DNA of 64,000 bases, from positions 1 to 64,000 of the forward strand of contig JAHHUH010000003.1 in the NCBI GenBank assembly GCA_020024105.1, given 5' to 3'. The translations under genes and the position numbers were made by a program. The stretch is from Phascolarctobacterium sp. (GTDB lineage Bacteria > Bacillota > Negativicutes > Acidaminococcales > Acidaminococcaceae). The notes below the pieces were generated by a model that saw nothing but the letters and a program-made list of their open reading frames with translations, searched no databases and was not told the DNA's origin. Below are positions 53,379 through 60,855 of this stretch, piece by piece. How positions within the stretch are numbered: the stretch's first letter is position 1; each line of letters starts with the position of its first letter.

Positions 53379-53433
53379 TATATTGGCCTAAAGTAATAAT
53401 TTAGGCAGAATTACTTAAAATACTGTAAGTTTA

Positions 53434-53462
53434 TTGACAATATTCGGGAGCTCTGTTAAGAT
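53434..53462 (+). promoter_or_regulatory. Promoter of the TRAP-glpK operon
   Basis: TTGACA (53434-53439), 17-base spacer, TAAGAT (53457-53462). Confidence 0.75.
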
Positions 53463-53533
53463 GTTAAGGAAGACTTTGGTAAGAAACTACCAGTAAAATA
53501 TTCAACAAATTTCAACATAACTAGGAGGAAGAA

Positions 53534-54562
53534 ATGAAAAAAATAGCAGTTCTTTTAATGATGGCTGTCTGTATGTTAGCTTTAGTTGGCTGTAGCGGCG
53601 AAAAAAAAGCAGAAGATAACGCAAATGGTGAAAAAATTGTTTTGAAATTAAGCCATGTTTTCTCTCCTGATGAACAGCTTTACAAATCTATGGAAATGGT
53701 TGCTGAACGTATTAACAAGAAAACCGAGGGTCGTGTAGAAATTCAATGTTTCGGTCAAAATCAATTAGCATGCTATAAAGATGGTTTGGAACAGGTTGTT
53801 CATGGTGCTAATTTTATTTCTGTCGAAGATCCTTCCTATTTGGGCGATTACGTGCCCGACTTTAAGCCTTTGGTAGGCCCCATGCTTTACCAGAGCTATG
53901 ACGAATATGCACAAATTATTGAAACTCCCCTGGTTAAGGATATGATTGCTAAGGCTGAAGACAAGGGCATTAAGGTTTTGGCTTTGGACTATGTTTTTGG
54001 TTTCCGTAATCTGATGACCAACAAAGAAATTCACACTCCTGCAGACCTGCAGGGTTTAAAATTGCGTACTCCCGGCAGCAAGCTCTTTATTGATACTATT
54101 AATGCAATGGGTGCTACTGCTACCAGCCTGCCTTTCTCTGAAACCTTGTCCGGCGTTTCCCAAGGCGTAGTTGATGGTCTGGAAGGCTCTGAATTTACTA
54201 ATATCGGTACCAAATGCTATGAGTATACTAAGAATGTAGCTACTACCAAACACTTCCTGGGTACCTGTGGTGTTTATATTTCTACTGAGGTATGGAATAA
54301 GATTTCTGAAGCAGACCGTAAAATTATCGCTGAAGAATTTGCTTATGGTGGTAAGGAAATGACTAAGATTTCCACTGATTCCTACAATCAGGTATATAAG
54401 GAATTGCAGGAAAAAGGTGTTAAGTTCAATGATGTAGATCATGAAGCCTTCACCAAAGCAACTACTCCGGTCTTCCAGGCTATGGAGGAAAAAGAAGGTG
54501 CAACCCCTGGTATTCATGCTAGATTGTTAGAAGAAATTGCTAAAATTCGCGCTGCGAAATAA
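53534..54562 (+). CDS. dctP: TRAP transporter substrate-binding lipoprotein (DctP)
   Basis: 342-residue DctP-type binding protein. Signal peptide MKKIAVLLMMAVCMLALVGC has a lipobox, so it is lipid-anchored. Mature motifs are LKLSHVFSPDEQLYKSMEM, QLACYKDGLEQVVHG, and LQGLKLRTPGSKLFIDTINA, in which the Arg binds the substrate carboxylate in known members. The substrate is unknown; the neighbours suggest a glycerol or glycerophosphodiester-related compound rather than a dicarboxylate. AGGAGG lies before the ATG. Confidence 0.92.
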   Translation: MKKIAVLLMMAVCMLALVGCSGEKKAEDNANGEKIVLKLSHVFSPDEQLYKSMEMVAERINKKTEGRVEIQCFGQNQLACYKDGLEQVVHGANFISVEDPSYLGDYVPDFKPLVGPMLYQSYDEYAQIIETPLVKDMIAKAEDKGIKVLALDYVFGFRNLMTNKEIHTPADLQGLKLRTPGSKLFIDTINAMGATATSLPFSETLSGVSQGVVDGLEGSEFTNIGTKCYEYTKNVATTKHFLGTCGVYISTEVWNKISEADRKIIAEEFAYGGKEMTKISTDSYNQVYKELQEKGVKFNDVDHEAFTKATTPVFQAMEEKEGATPGIHARLLEEIAKIRAAK

Positions 54563-54588
54563 TTTTAGAAGTAATTAGTTTGGTTGGG

Positions 54589-54630
54589 AAGCGTTTCGTT
54601 TAAATTTTGTTAAGCGAAACGCTTTCTTTT
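54589..54630 (+). terminator. Intra-operon terminator after dctP
   Basis: AAGCGTTTCG / CGAAACGCTT stem followed by TCTTTT. It probably lets only part of transcription into the membrane-subunit genes. Confidence 0.8.
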
Positions 54631-54648
54631 ACGGAGGCTTAAAGAGCG

Positions 54649-55131
54649 ATGAACGAAAAATTTACATTCAGCCTGGGTAATATAGAAGAGATTATCGCAT
54701 CTTTTTTCTTGATTATTACCACGGCTCTGGTTATTTTAAATATTATTATGCGTTATTTTCTTAATTCTGGTATCATCTGGTCCGAGGAGGTTGCAACAGG
54801 CTGCTTCGTCTGGTCTGTTTTTATCGGGGGCATTGCTGCTTTTAAGCATCGTGGCCACGTAGGTGTGGATATTCTGGTAAAATTACTGCCACCCACTGCC
54901 AGATGGGGTGTTAATTTACTAATGGACATCATTTTAGTACTTTTGAATAGTTACATGGCATATCTGGCTATGACCTATGTTATGATTACCCATACTAAGA
55001 TGACTCCGGTTTTAGGGGTTTCCTCCGCTTACATCAGTGCAGTCGTACCCATTTCCTTTGCGATGATGACTTTTTATGCTCTGCGCTTTGTCTGGCAGGA
55101 TCTTGCTATGAAGAAGGAGGTTAAAGCATGA
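54649..55131 (+). CDS. dctQ: TRAP transporter small membrane subunit (DctQ)
   Basis: 160 residues with four membrane segments. VILNIIMRYFLNSGIIWSEE near residue 27 and GGIAAFKHRGHVGVDILVKL near 62 are DctQ hallmarks. Its stop overlaps the dctM start by four bases (ATGA). Confidence 0.93.
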   Translation: MNEKFTFSLGNIEEIIASFFLIITTALVILNIIMRYFLNSGIIWSEEVATGCFVWSVFIGGIAAFKHRGHVGVDILVKLLPPTARWGVNLLMDIILVLLNSYMAYLAMTYVMITHTKMTPVLGVSSAYISAVVPISFAMMTFYALRFVWQDLAMKKEVKA

Positions 55132-56408
55132 TTGCCTATCTTCCTGTATTAATTGTTTTTGTACTATATTTTTCTAGTATTCCTATTTCCTATGCACTTT
55201 TTGGTGCTACGGTAACTTATTTTTCTTTTATTGATGCTTCTTCTCCGGCTCATTTAATGTTCCAGAGAATTATTACCAGCACTCAATCCTTCCCGTTATT
55301 GGCTATTCCTTTTTTCATTATGGCTGGTTCCATTATGAATTATTCCGGTATCAGCTCTAAGCTGATGAAGTTTACTGATGTTTTGACCGGTCATTTGTCT
55401 GGTGGTCTGGCTCAGGTTAACGTACTGCTCAGCCTGTTAATGGGTGGTGTGTCCGGCAGTGCAAATGCGGATGCGGCTATGCAGAGTAAAATGCTGGTAC
55501 CGGAGATGGAGAAACGTGGTTACAGCAAGGCCTTTGCTTCCGTAGTAACTGCGGCATCCTCTGCTGTTACTCCGGTTATTCCCCCCGGTATTAACCTCAT
55601 CGTCTATGCGCTGATTGCCAGTGTATCTGTTACTAAGATGTTCATGGCTGGTTATGTACCCGGCATCCTGATGGCTGTTGCCATGATGATTGTGGTTGCC
55701 GTTATTTCTAAAAAAAGAGGCTACAAGCCCTCACGTGAAAAACGTGCTACCTTCGGTGAATTTATGGCTCAGCTTAAGGAATCCATCTGGGCTCTGCTTT
55801 TCCCCTTTGGCATTATTGCTGGTCTGCGTATAGGTATGTTTACTCCTTCCGAGGCTGGTGCTGTAGCCGTTGTTTACTGCATTTTTGTGGGTGCAGTAAT
55901 TTATAAGGAATTAAAGCTGGAGCACCTGTGGCCCATTATGAAGGAAACTATCTATGGTACTAGCTCCGTTGTCTTCATTATCGTAGCAGCCTCCTTCTTT
56001 GGCTACTACATGAACTGGGAACGCATCCCTCAGCAAATTACCACCGGTATGCTGGATATTACCCAAAATAAATATCTGATGCTGATGATGGTAAATCTGC
56101 TACTCCTGGTTTTGGGCATGTTCCTGGAGGGCGGTGCAGCCCTGATTATTTTGGCACCGCTTCTGGTACCGGTAATGACTAAGTTGGGCGTTGACCCTGT
56201 TCATTTTGGTATTATCTGCATTGTGAATATTATGATTGGCGGTCTGACGCCACCCTTTGGGTCCATGATGTTTACGGTCTGTGCCATAACGAAAACGTCC
56301 TTAGGTGAGTTTATGAAGGAAGCAGTCCCCTTCATTATAGCCTTGTTGGTTGCACTACTCATCGTAACCTATTGCCCGGCACTCATTATGTTTATTCCCA
56401 ATTTATAA
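55128..56408 (+). CDS. dctM: TRAP transporter large membrane subunit (DctM)
   Basis: 426 residues with about 12 membrane segments, the ion-coupled channel of the TRAP system. PLLAIPFFIMAGSIMNYSGI near 63, LMGGVSGSANADAAMQSKML near 104, PVIPPGINLIVYALIASVS and LGVDPVHFGIICIVNIMIGG match the family. It is coupled by overlap with dctQ and followed by glpK past a terminator. Confidence 0.94.
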   Translation: MIAYLPVLIVFVLYFSSIPISYALFGATVTYFSFIDASSPAHLMFQRIITSTQSFPLLAIPFFIMAGSIMNYSGISSKLMKFTDVLTGHLSGGLAQVNVLLSLLMGGVSGSANADAAMQSKMLVPEMEKRGYSKAFASVVTAASSAVTPVIPPGINLIVYALIASVSVTKMFMAGYVPGILMAVAMMIVVAVISKKRGYKPSREKRATFGEFMAQLKESIWALLFPFGIIAGLRIGMFTPSEAGAVAVVYCIFVGAVIYKELKLEHLWPIMKETIYGTSSVVFIIVAASFFGYYMNWERIPQQITTGMLDITQNKYLMLMMVNLLLLVLGMFLEGGAALIILAPLLVPVMTKLGVDPVHFGIICIVNIMIGGLTPPFGSMMFTVCAITKTSLGEFMKEAVPFIIALLVALLIVTYCPALIMFIPNL

Positions 56409-56421
56409 TAGAAGTACTTTT

Positions 56422-56471
56422 GCAGCCCTTCTCGGCCCTTAGGGCTTGCAGAGGGGCTGTTTTTCTTTTAC
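56422..56471 (+). terminator. Terminator between dctM and glpK
   Basis: GCAGCCCTTCTC-GGCCCTTAGGGCTT-GCAGAGGGGCTG, then TTTTTCTTTT. No clear promoter follows, so glpK may rely on partial readthrough. Confidence 0.75.
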
Positions 56472-56497
56472 AATAGCAGCAGAAAGGTGTGTTGACC

Positions 56498-57991
56498 ATG
56501 GAAAAATATATTATGGCGCTGGATTTAGGTACTACCAGCTGTCGTTGTATTCTCTTTAATAAAGCAGGTAAAATCTGCAGTATCGCCCAAAAGGAATTTC
56601 CGCAGATTTATCCTCAGCCCGGTTGGGTGGAGCATGATGCCGAGGAAATTTGGGCAACCCAGAACGGCCTGATGTTCGAAGCAATGAGCAAGCTGGATGT
56701 CAGCTTTGCGGAGATGGCAGGCATTGGTATTACTAATCAGCGGGAAACTACAGTAGTGTGGAATAAGCATACTGGTAAACCGGTGTATAATGCCATCGTC
56801 TGGCAGTGCCGTCGTACGGCAGCTTATTGTGACCAGCTGAAGGAGCAGGGCTATACTGAAACTATCCGTCAGAAAACAGGTCTCGTCCTGGATGCGTATT
56901 TCTCCGGCACGAAGCTGAAATGGATTTTGGACCATGTGGAAGGAGCTCGTGCTCAGGCCGAAGCGGGAGATTTACTTTTTGGTACGATTGAGACCTGGGT
57001 TATCTGGAAGCTGACTGGCGGCAAGGTACATATTACGGATTATTCCAATGCTTCTCGTACCATGCTCTTTAATATTCATACCCTGGAGTGGGATGAGGAG
57101 CTGCTGCAGCTGCTTGATATTCCCCGTCAGATGCTGCCGAAGCCCCAACCCTCCAGTCATGTGTATGGCTATACTGATAGTAAAATCTTTGGGGAACATG
57201 TTCCCATTGCCGGTGCTGCCGGTGACCAGCAATGCGCTCTTTTTGGACAGACCTGCTTTGCTCCCGGTGAGGCTAAGAATACCTATGGTACGGGTGGCTT
57301 TATGCTAATGAATACCGGTACGAAACCGGTAAGCTCTAAAAATGGGTTAGTTACCACCATTGCCTGGGGCGTGGATGGTAAGGTGGAATATGCTCTGGAG
57401 GGTTCTATTTTTGTAGCTGGGGCAGCCATCCAATGGTTACGTGACGAAATGGGAATGCTACGTGAGGCGGCAGAATCTGAGGAGCTGGCCAAGTCCGTTC
57501 CGGATAATAACGGCTGTTACGTCGTGCCGGCCTTTGTCGGTTTAGGTGCACCCTATTGGGACCAGTATGCCCGTGGTGCCATTGTGGGATTAACAAGGGG
57601 CGTAAATCGTAAGCATATTGTTCGAGCAACCCTGGAGGCCATTGCTTACCAGGTATTCGATGTCCTCCAGGCAATGGAGGAGGACAGTGGTATCAAGTTA
57701 TCCACGTTAGCGGTGGATGGTGGTGCCTGTGCCAATAATTTTATTATGCAGTTCCAGGCAGATATTTTGAATCTACCCGTGGCCCGTCCCTGTTGTGTAG
57801 AAACTACGGCTATGGGCTCTGCTTATCTGGCCGGGTTGGCCGTAGGCTATTGGCAGAACAAAGCAGAAATCAAACAAAATCACAGTATTGCCCGTACCTT
57901 CCAGCCGCAGATGGAAGACGAACGGAGAGTAAAATTACTAGCCGGCTGGAAAAAAGCAGTAGAAGCAGCTTCTGTTCATATAGAGGCATAA
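56498..57991 (+). CDS. glpK: Glycerol kinase
   Basis: Phosphorylates glycerol to glycerol 3-phosphate. About 497 residues: YIMALDLGTTSCRCILFN (ATP site), GITNQRETTVVWNKHTGKPV near residue 78, and GAAGDQQCALFGQTCFAPGE near 240 are glycerol-kinase blocks. ATG 56498 has AAAGGTG upstream; the upstream in-frame start at 56489 is weaker. With the TRAP transporter and glpQ it frames a glycerol-centred unit. Confidence 0.92.
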   Translation: MEKYIMALDLGTTSCRCILFNKAGKICSIAQKEFPQIYPQPGWVEHDAEEIWATQNGLMFEAMSKLDVSFAEMAGIGITNQRETTVVWNKHTGKPVYNAIVWQCRRTAAYCDQLKEQGYTETIRQKTGLVLDAYFSGTKLKWILDHVEGARAQAEAGDLLFGTIETWVIWKLTGGKVHITDYSNASRTMLFNIHTLEWDEELLQLLDIPRQMLPKPQPSSHVYGYTDSKIFGEHVPIAGAAGDQQCALFGQTCFAPGEAKNTYGTGGFMLMNTGTKPVSSKNGLVTTIAWGVDGKVEYALEGSIFVAGAAIQWLRDEMGMLREAAESEELAKSVPDNNGCYVVPAFVGLGAPYWDQYARGAIVGLTRGVNRKHIVRATLEAIAYQVFDVLQAMEEDSGIKLSTLAVDGGACANNFIMQFQADILNLPVARPCCVETTAMGSAYLAGLAVGYWQNKAEIKQNHSIARTFQPQMEDERRVKLLAGWKKAVEAASVHIEA

Positions 57992-58011
57992 AAATTTTAA
58001 TTTATAAATAC

Positions 58012-58051
58012 AAAAGCTACCCTTCAAGTAAAATGAAGGGTAGCTTTTTTT
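58012..58051. terminator. Bidirectional terminator between glpK and the CDF gene
   Basis: AAAGCTACCCTTC / GAAGGGTAGCTTT stem with A and T runs on either side. Confidence 0.9.
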
Positions 58052-58056
58052 ATGAA

Positions 58057-59013
58057 TCAGCGACGTGGTAAAAAATTATCTTTGGGTAGTAGTTCGCGGG
58101 GAATATAGGCACAGCGTTTGGTGTTTCTTTGACTGACCGGGTTGACGTGTACCATACAATGCTTTACCAGGGGAAAGTTCAGTTCAATTGCCACGTGGAC
58201 AATTTCTGCTACATGGTGTGCCTGAACTAAGGTGAGATGGTCCTGGACGCTGATTTCGATATCCACATAAATACGGTTACCGAACATGCGGGTGTGGATG
58301 GAATCCAAATATTCCACCTCGTCCAATCTTTCTACCAGATTACTGATGGCCTGGGTGGTGGCAGGATCGCAGCTGTGGTCCACCATTTTTTCAATAGCAT
58401 CAGTAAATATCTGCCAGGAGGCATGAAGAATCATACAGCAGATAATAATACTGGTTAAAGGGTCTAGGATGGGATAGCCCATACGCGCGCCTAAAATACC
58501 AATAAAGCTGCCTACGGAGGAAAGGGCGTCGCTACGGTGATGCCAGGCGTCAGCCATAAGAGCACCGGAATTTATTTTATTAGCAGCTCTGCGGGTATAC
58601 CAGAACATAGCCTCCTTGACCAGTACGGAGACTGCGGCTGCCCAAAGAGCCAGCTGACCGGGTACAAGCATTTCTTCTGCGTCTACAAAAAGAATTTTGT
58701 TTACACCGCTATAGCCGATGCCTACGGCTACCAGGGTTAACAGGACGGAAAGAATAATAGCAGCGACACATTCCAGACGTTCGTGTCCATAGGGATGGTC
58801 CTGATCAGAAGCCTTATGGGACATTTTTACGCCAATGATGACGATAAAGGTACTAAAAACATCGGATGCTGAATGGATGGCATCGGAAATCATAGCGGCA
58901 GAATTGGCTACCAGACCTGCGGCTAATTTACCTAGAGCTAGAGCGAGATTAACTAAAATGCTATGGAAGGAAACTACCATGGCGATATGTTCATCACTAT
59001 TTTTAAAGTTCAT
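58057..59013 (-). CDS. Cation diffusion facilitator, Ni/Co-type by its riboswitch
   Basis: 318-residue CDF metal exporter with about six membrane segments and a C-terminal cytoplasmic domain (residues ~210-290). Metal-site motifs are MISDAIHSASDVFSTFIV in segment 2 and DAWHHRSDALSSVGSFIG in segment 5. GGAGG precedes the ATG. Sequence alone suggests Zn, Fe, Mn, Co or Ni; the NiCo riboswitch just upstream argues for cobalt and nickel export. Monocistronic. Confidence 0.9.
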   Translation of the reverse strand: MNFKNSDEHIAMVVSFHSILVNLALALGKLAAGLVANSAAMISDAIHSASDVFSTFIVIIGVKMSHKASDQDHPYGHERLECVAAIILSVLLTLVAVGIGYSGVNKILFVDAEEMLVPGQLALWAAAVSVLVKEAMFWYTRRAANKINSGALMADAWHHRSDALSSVGSFIGILGARMGYPILDPLTSIIICCMILHASWQIFTDAIEKMVDHSCDPATTQAISNLVERLDEVEYLDSIHTRMFGNRIYVDIEISVQDHLTLVQAHHVAEIVHVAIELNFPLVKHCMVHVNPVSQRNTKRCAYIPRELLPKDNFLPRR

Positions 59014-59050
59014 AAAGGTCCTCCTTACTTGTTGTAAATCTGCTTAGAAA

Positions 59051-59150
59051 AATAAAACGCCTGCGGAATAGTTTCACACTGTCCCGCAGACGTAAAAAAT
59101 CTGCTGCCTAAGGGCCCGATGTCCTGAAAAACAGTCCACCTGCTCAGCTT
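59051..59150 (-). promoter_or_regulatory. NiCo (czcD) riboswitch with terminator
   Basis: On the minus strand the leader has CTGAGCAGG, TCGGGC, GCAGATTTTTTACGTCTGC and GGGACAG, the conserved pieces of the NiCo RNA in their usual order. The 3' part TCTGCGGGA can instead pair with TTCCGCAGG and be followed by CGTTTTATTTTT (59051-59092), an intrinsic terminator that overlaps the aptamer. Metal binding would block the terminator and switch on the CDF gene. Confidence 0.8.
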
Positions 59151-59248
59151 ATTACTAGGTAAATTGTATCACGAAAAGAGCATTAAGTCAAAAATAGTTA
59201 GGTATAGCTAATGAATAGAGTTACTAATAAGTTAGCGTTCTATAACTG

Positions 59249-60511
59249 TTAATCCCTTAAGTATTTAATGACGCTTTGAGCGGCAATCGCACCATCATTA
59301 GCTGCGGTAACTACCTGACGGAGAATTTTATCGCAGCAGTCACCAGCACCATAAATGCCGGGAATTTTGGTGGACATATCCGGATTAACGATTAGATAGC
59401 CCTGGGGATTGGAAATGTCCAGATCTTTAGCAAAGCCGGTGGCCGGATCGGCACCGATATAGGGGAAGATACCATGAGCAGTCAAATCCTGTACCGCACC
59501 AGTTTGCGTATTTTTTATACGCAAGCCGGAAACATGTTCATTTGTAATTAAGACCTCTACCGGCTGCCAGAAGGGAAGAACTTTTATTTTAGGGTGTTTA
59601 AGCACCTTTTCCTGCACAATCTGATCCGCCCTATACTGGTCACGACGAGCAACAATGGTGATCTCGGAAGCAAAATCAGTTAAATAAAGGGCTTCTTCAA
59701 AGGCTGCGTTACCGGCACCGACAATAATAACTGGTTTATCGCGATAGAAGGTTGCGTCGCAAACCGCACAGAAGCTGATGCCATGACCGACCATATCTGC
59801 TTCTCCAGGTACATTGAGCATACGTTCTACTGTACCGGTAGCGATAATTACGGCGGGAGCGGTAAAGGTCTTGCCGCTGGCACAGTGAACCTGACGCTGT
59901 TTTCCTGCTAAAGTAATATTTTCTACGATTTCGTATAAATAGCTGGTGCCTAAGGTCATTGCCTGAGTATAGATATCATAGGCTAACTGGGAGCCGTTGA
60001 CTGCCTGCAGACCGGGCCAGTTTTCTAGGGAGAATGTTTTAATAAGCTTGCCGCCTGGGGCATAGGATTCTAAAACCAGGGTTTTTAAGCCGGCACGGCG
60101 GGCATAAATGGAAGCGGTTAGGCCAGCAGGGCCGCCACCAATAATAATCAGGTCGTAATGTTCATCAGGAGCTGCTTCTAATGGCGGTTCATTACCTAAA
60201 AGCTTCTCCAATCTGGACAGGAGGCGTTCCTTAGGAAGAAAGCCGGCGTAACGGGAGGCCAGCTCGCCGTCCTTGATAAAGAGGAGGCCGGGAATAAGGT
60301 TAACTTGAAAATATTCGGTCAGCTCTGGTTCCTGGTCCACATCAAGCTTTACTAGATCAATACGATCACCCATGATTTTTTCAATATCTTCCAGAACATA
60401 GCTTTCCATTTTGCAAGGACCGCACCAGGTAGCATAAAAGTCGATTAAAAAGGTTTTTTTTGCTGCAAGCATTGCACGTACTTCTGCGCCGCTAGGATGG
60501 AGAATTGCCAT
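59249..60511 (-). CDS. Thioredoxin-thioredoxin reductase fusion
   Basis: 420 residues. Residues 1-105 form a thioredoxin domain with FLIDFYATWCGPCKMESYVL. A short linker follows, then a full thioredoxin reductase from about 115: FAD loop LIIIGGGPAGLTASIYARRA, redox CAVCDATFY near 275, NADPH loop IIVGAGNAAFEEALYL, and the C-terminal GAGDCCDKILRQVVTAANDG. NADPH loop GAGNAA and active site CAVC differ slightly from the E. coli forms. The domain order is opposite to the reductase-thioredoxin fusion of Mycobacterium leprae. It supplies electrons to cytoplasmic reductive enzymes. Confidence 0.92.
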   Translation of the reverse strand: MAILHPSGAEVRAMLAAKKTFLIDFYATWCGPCKMESYVLEDIEKIMGDRIDLVKLDVDQEPELTEYFQVNLIPGLLFIKDGELASRYAGFLPKERLLSRLEKLLGNEPPLEAAPDEHYDLIIIGGGPAGLTASIYARRAGLKTLVLESYAPGGKLIKTFSLENWPGLQAVNGSQLAYDIYTQAMTLGTSYLYEIVENITLAGKQRQVHCASGKTFTAPAVIIATGTVERMLNVPGEADMVGHGISFCAVCDATFYRDKPVIIVGAGNAAFEEALYLTDFASEITIVARRDQYRADQIVQEKVLKHPKIKVLPFWQPVEVLITNEHVSGLRIKNTQTGAVQDLTAHGIFPYIGADPATGFAKDLDISNPQGYLIVNPDMSTKIPGIYGAGDCCDKILRQVVTAANDGAIAAQSVIKYLRD

Positions 60512-60624
60512 AAATATACACGTCCTTTGTTCATAATTTCATATTTCTATTATATAACATATTATAAGCTGAAGGAGTGGAAGGGGCAGTGACTTTCTCA
60601 CTAAAATTTTTTACAAACTTATTG

Positions 60625-60841
60625 ATGAATGGTTGCTCATATGTTATAATGCACTTAAGAAAAGTGCTTTGGTGTTTTTATTTTTTAAACAATATATGAA
60701 CAAATGCTCATATATTGTTCATTACTGAGGTAACCGGCCTTGAAGGATAGGTTTTGAATAATTGTTCATGTAAATACTAAATTTTTCTAAAACCTGGGCA
60801 GGTTTAATATTTTTTTGCAAAATATATGAGCAATCACTCAT
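60625..60841 (+). promoter_or_regulatory. Four ArsR/SmtB-like operators before the metal ATPase
   Basis: Sites with ATGA-N8-TCAT occur at 60625-60640, 60696-60711 and 60826-60841, and TTGA-N8-TCAT at 60754-60769. The second extends to perfect 12-base arms AACAATATATGA / TCATATATTGTT (60688-60719). The first lies inside the spacer of the promoter TTGATG-N17-TATAAT (60622-60650). The pattern fits Zn/Cd-sensing ArsR-family repressors. No arsR gene is in the window. Confidence 0.75.
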
Positions 60842-60855
60842 ATGAGGAGGTAAAA

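Larger units (their letters stand above)
53293..53516. repeat. Paired TTCAAC direct repeats flanking the divergent promoters
   Basis: TTCAAC-TAAA-TTCAAC (53293-53308) and TTCAAC-AAAT-TTCAAC (53501-53516) have copies exactly ten bases apart. They lie in the leaders of glpQ and dctP. They could be a second regulator site or a looping pair. Confidence 0.5.
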
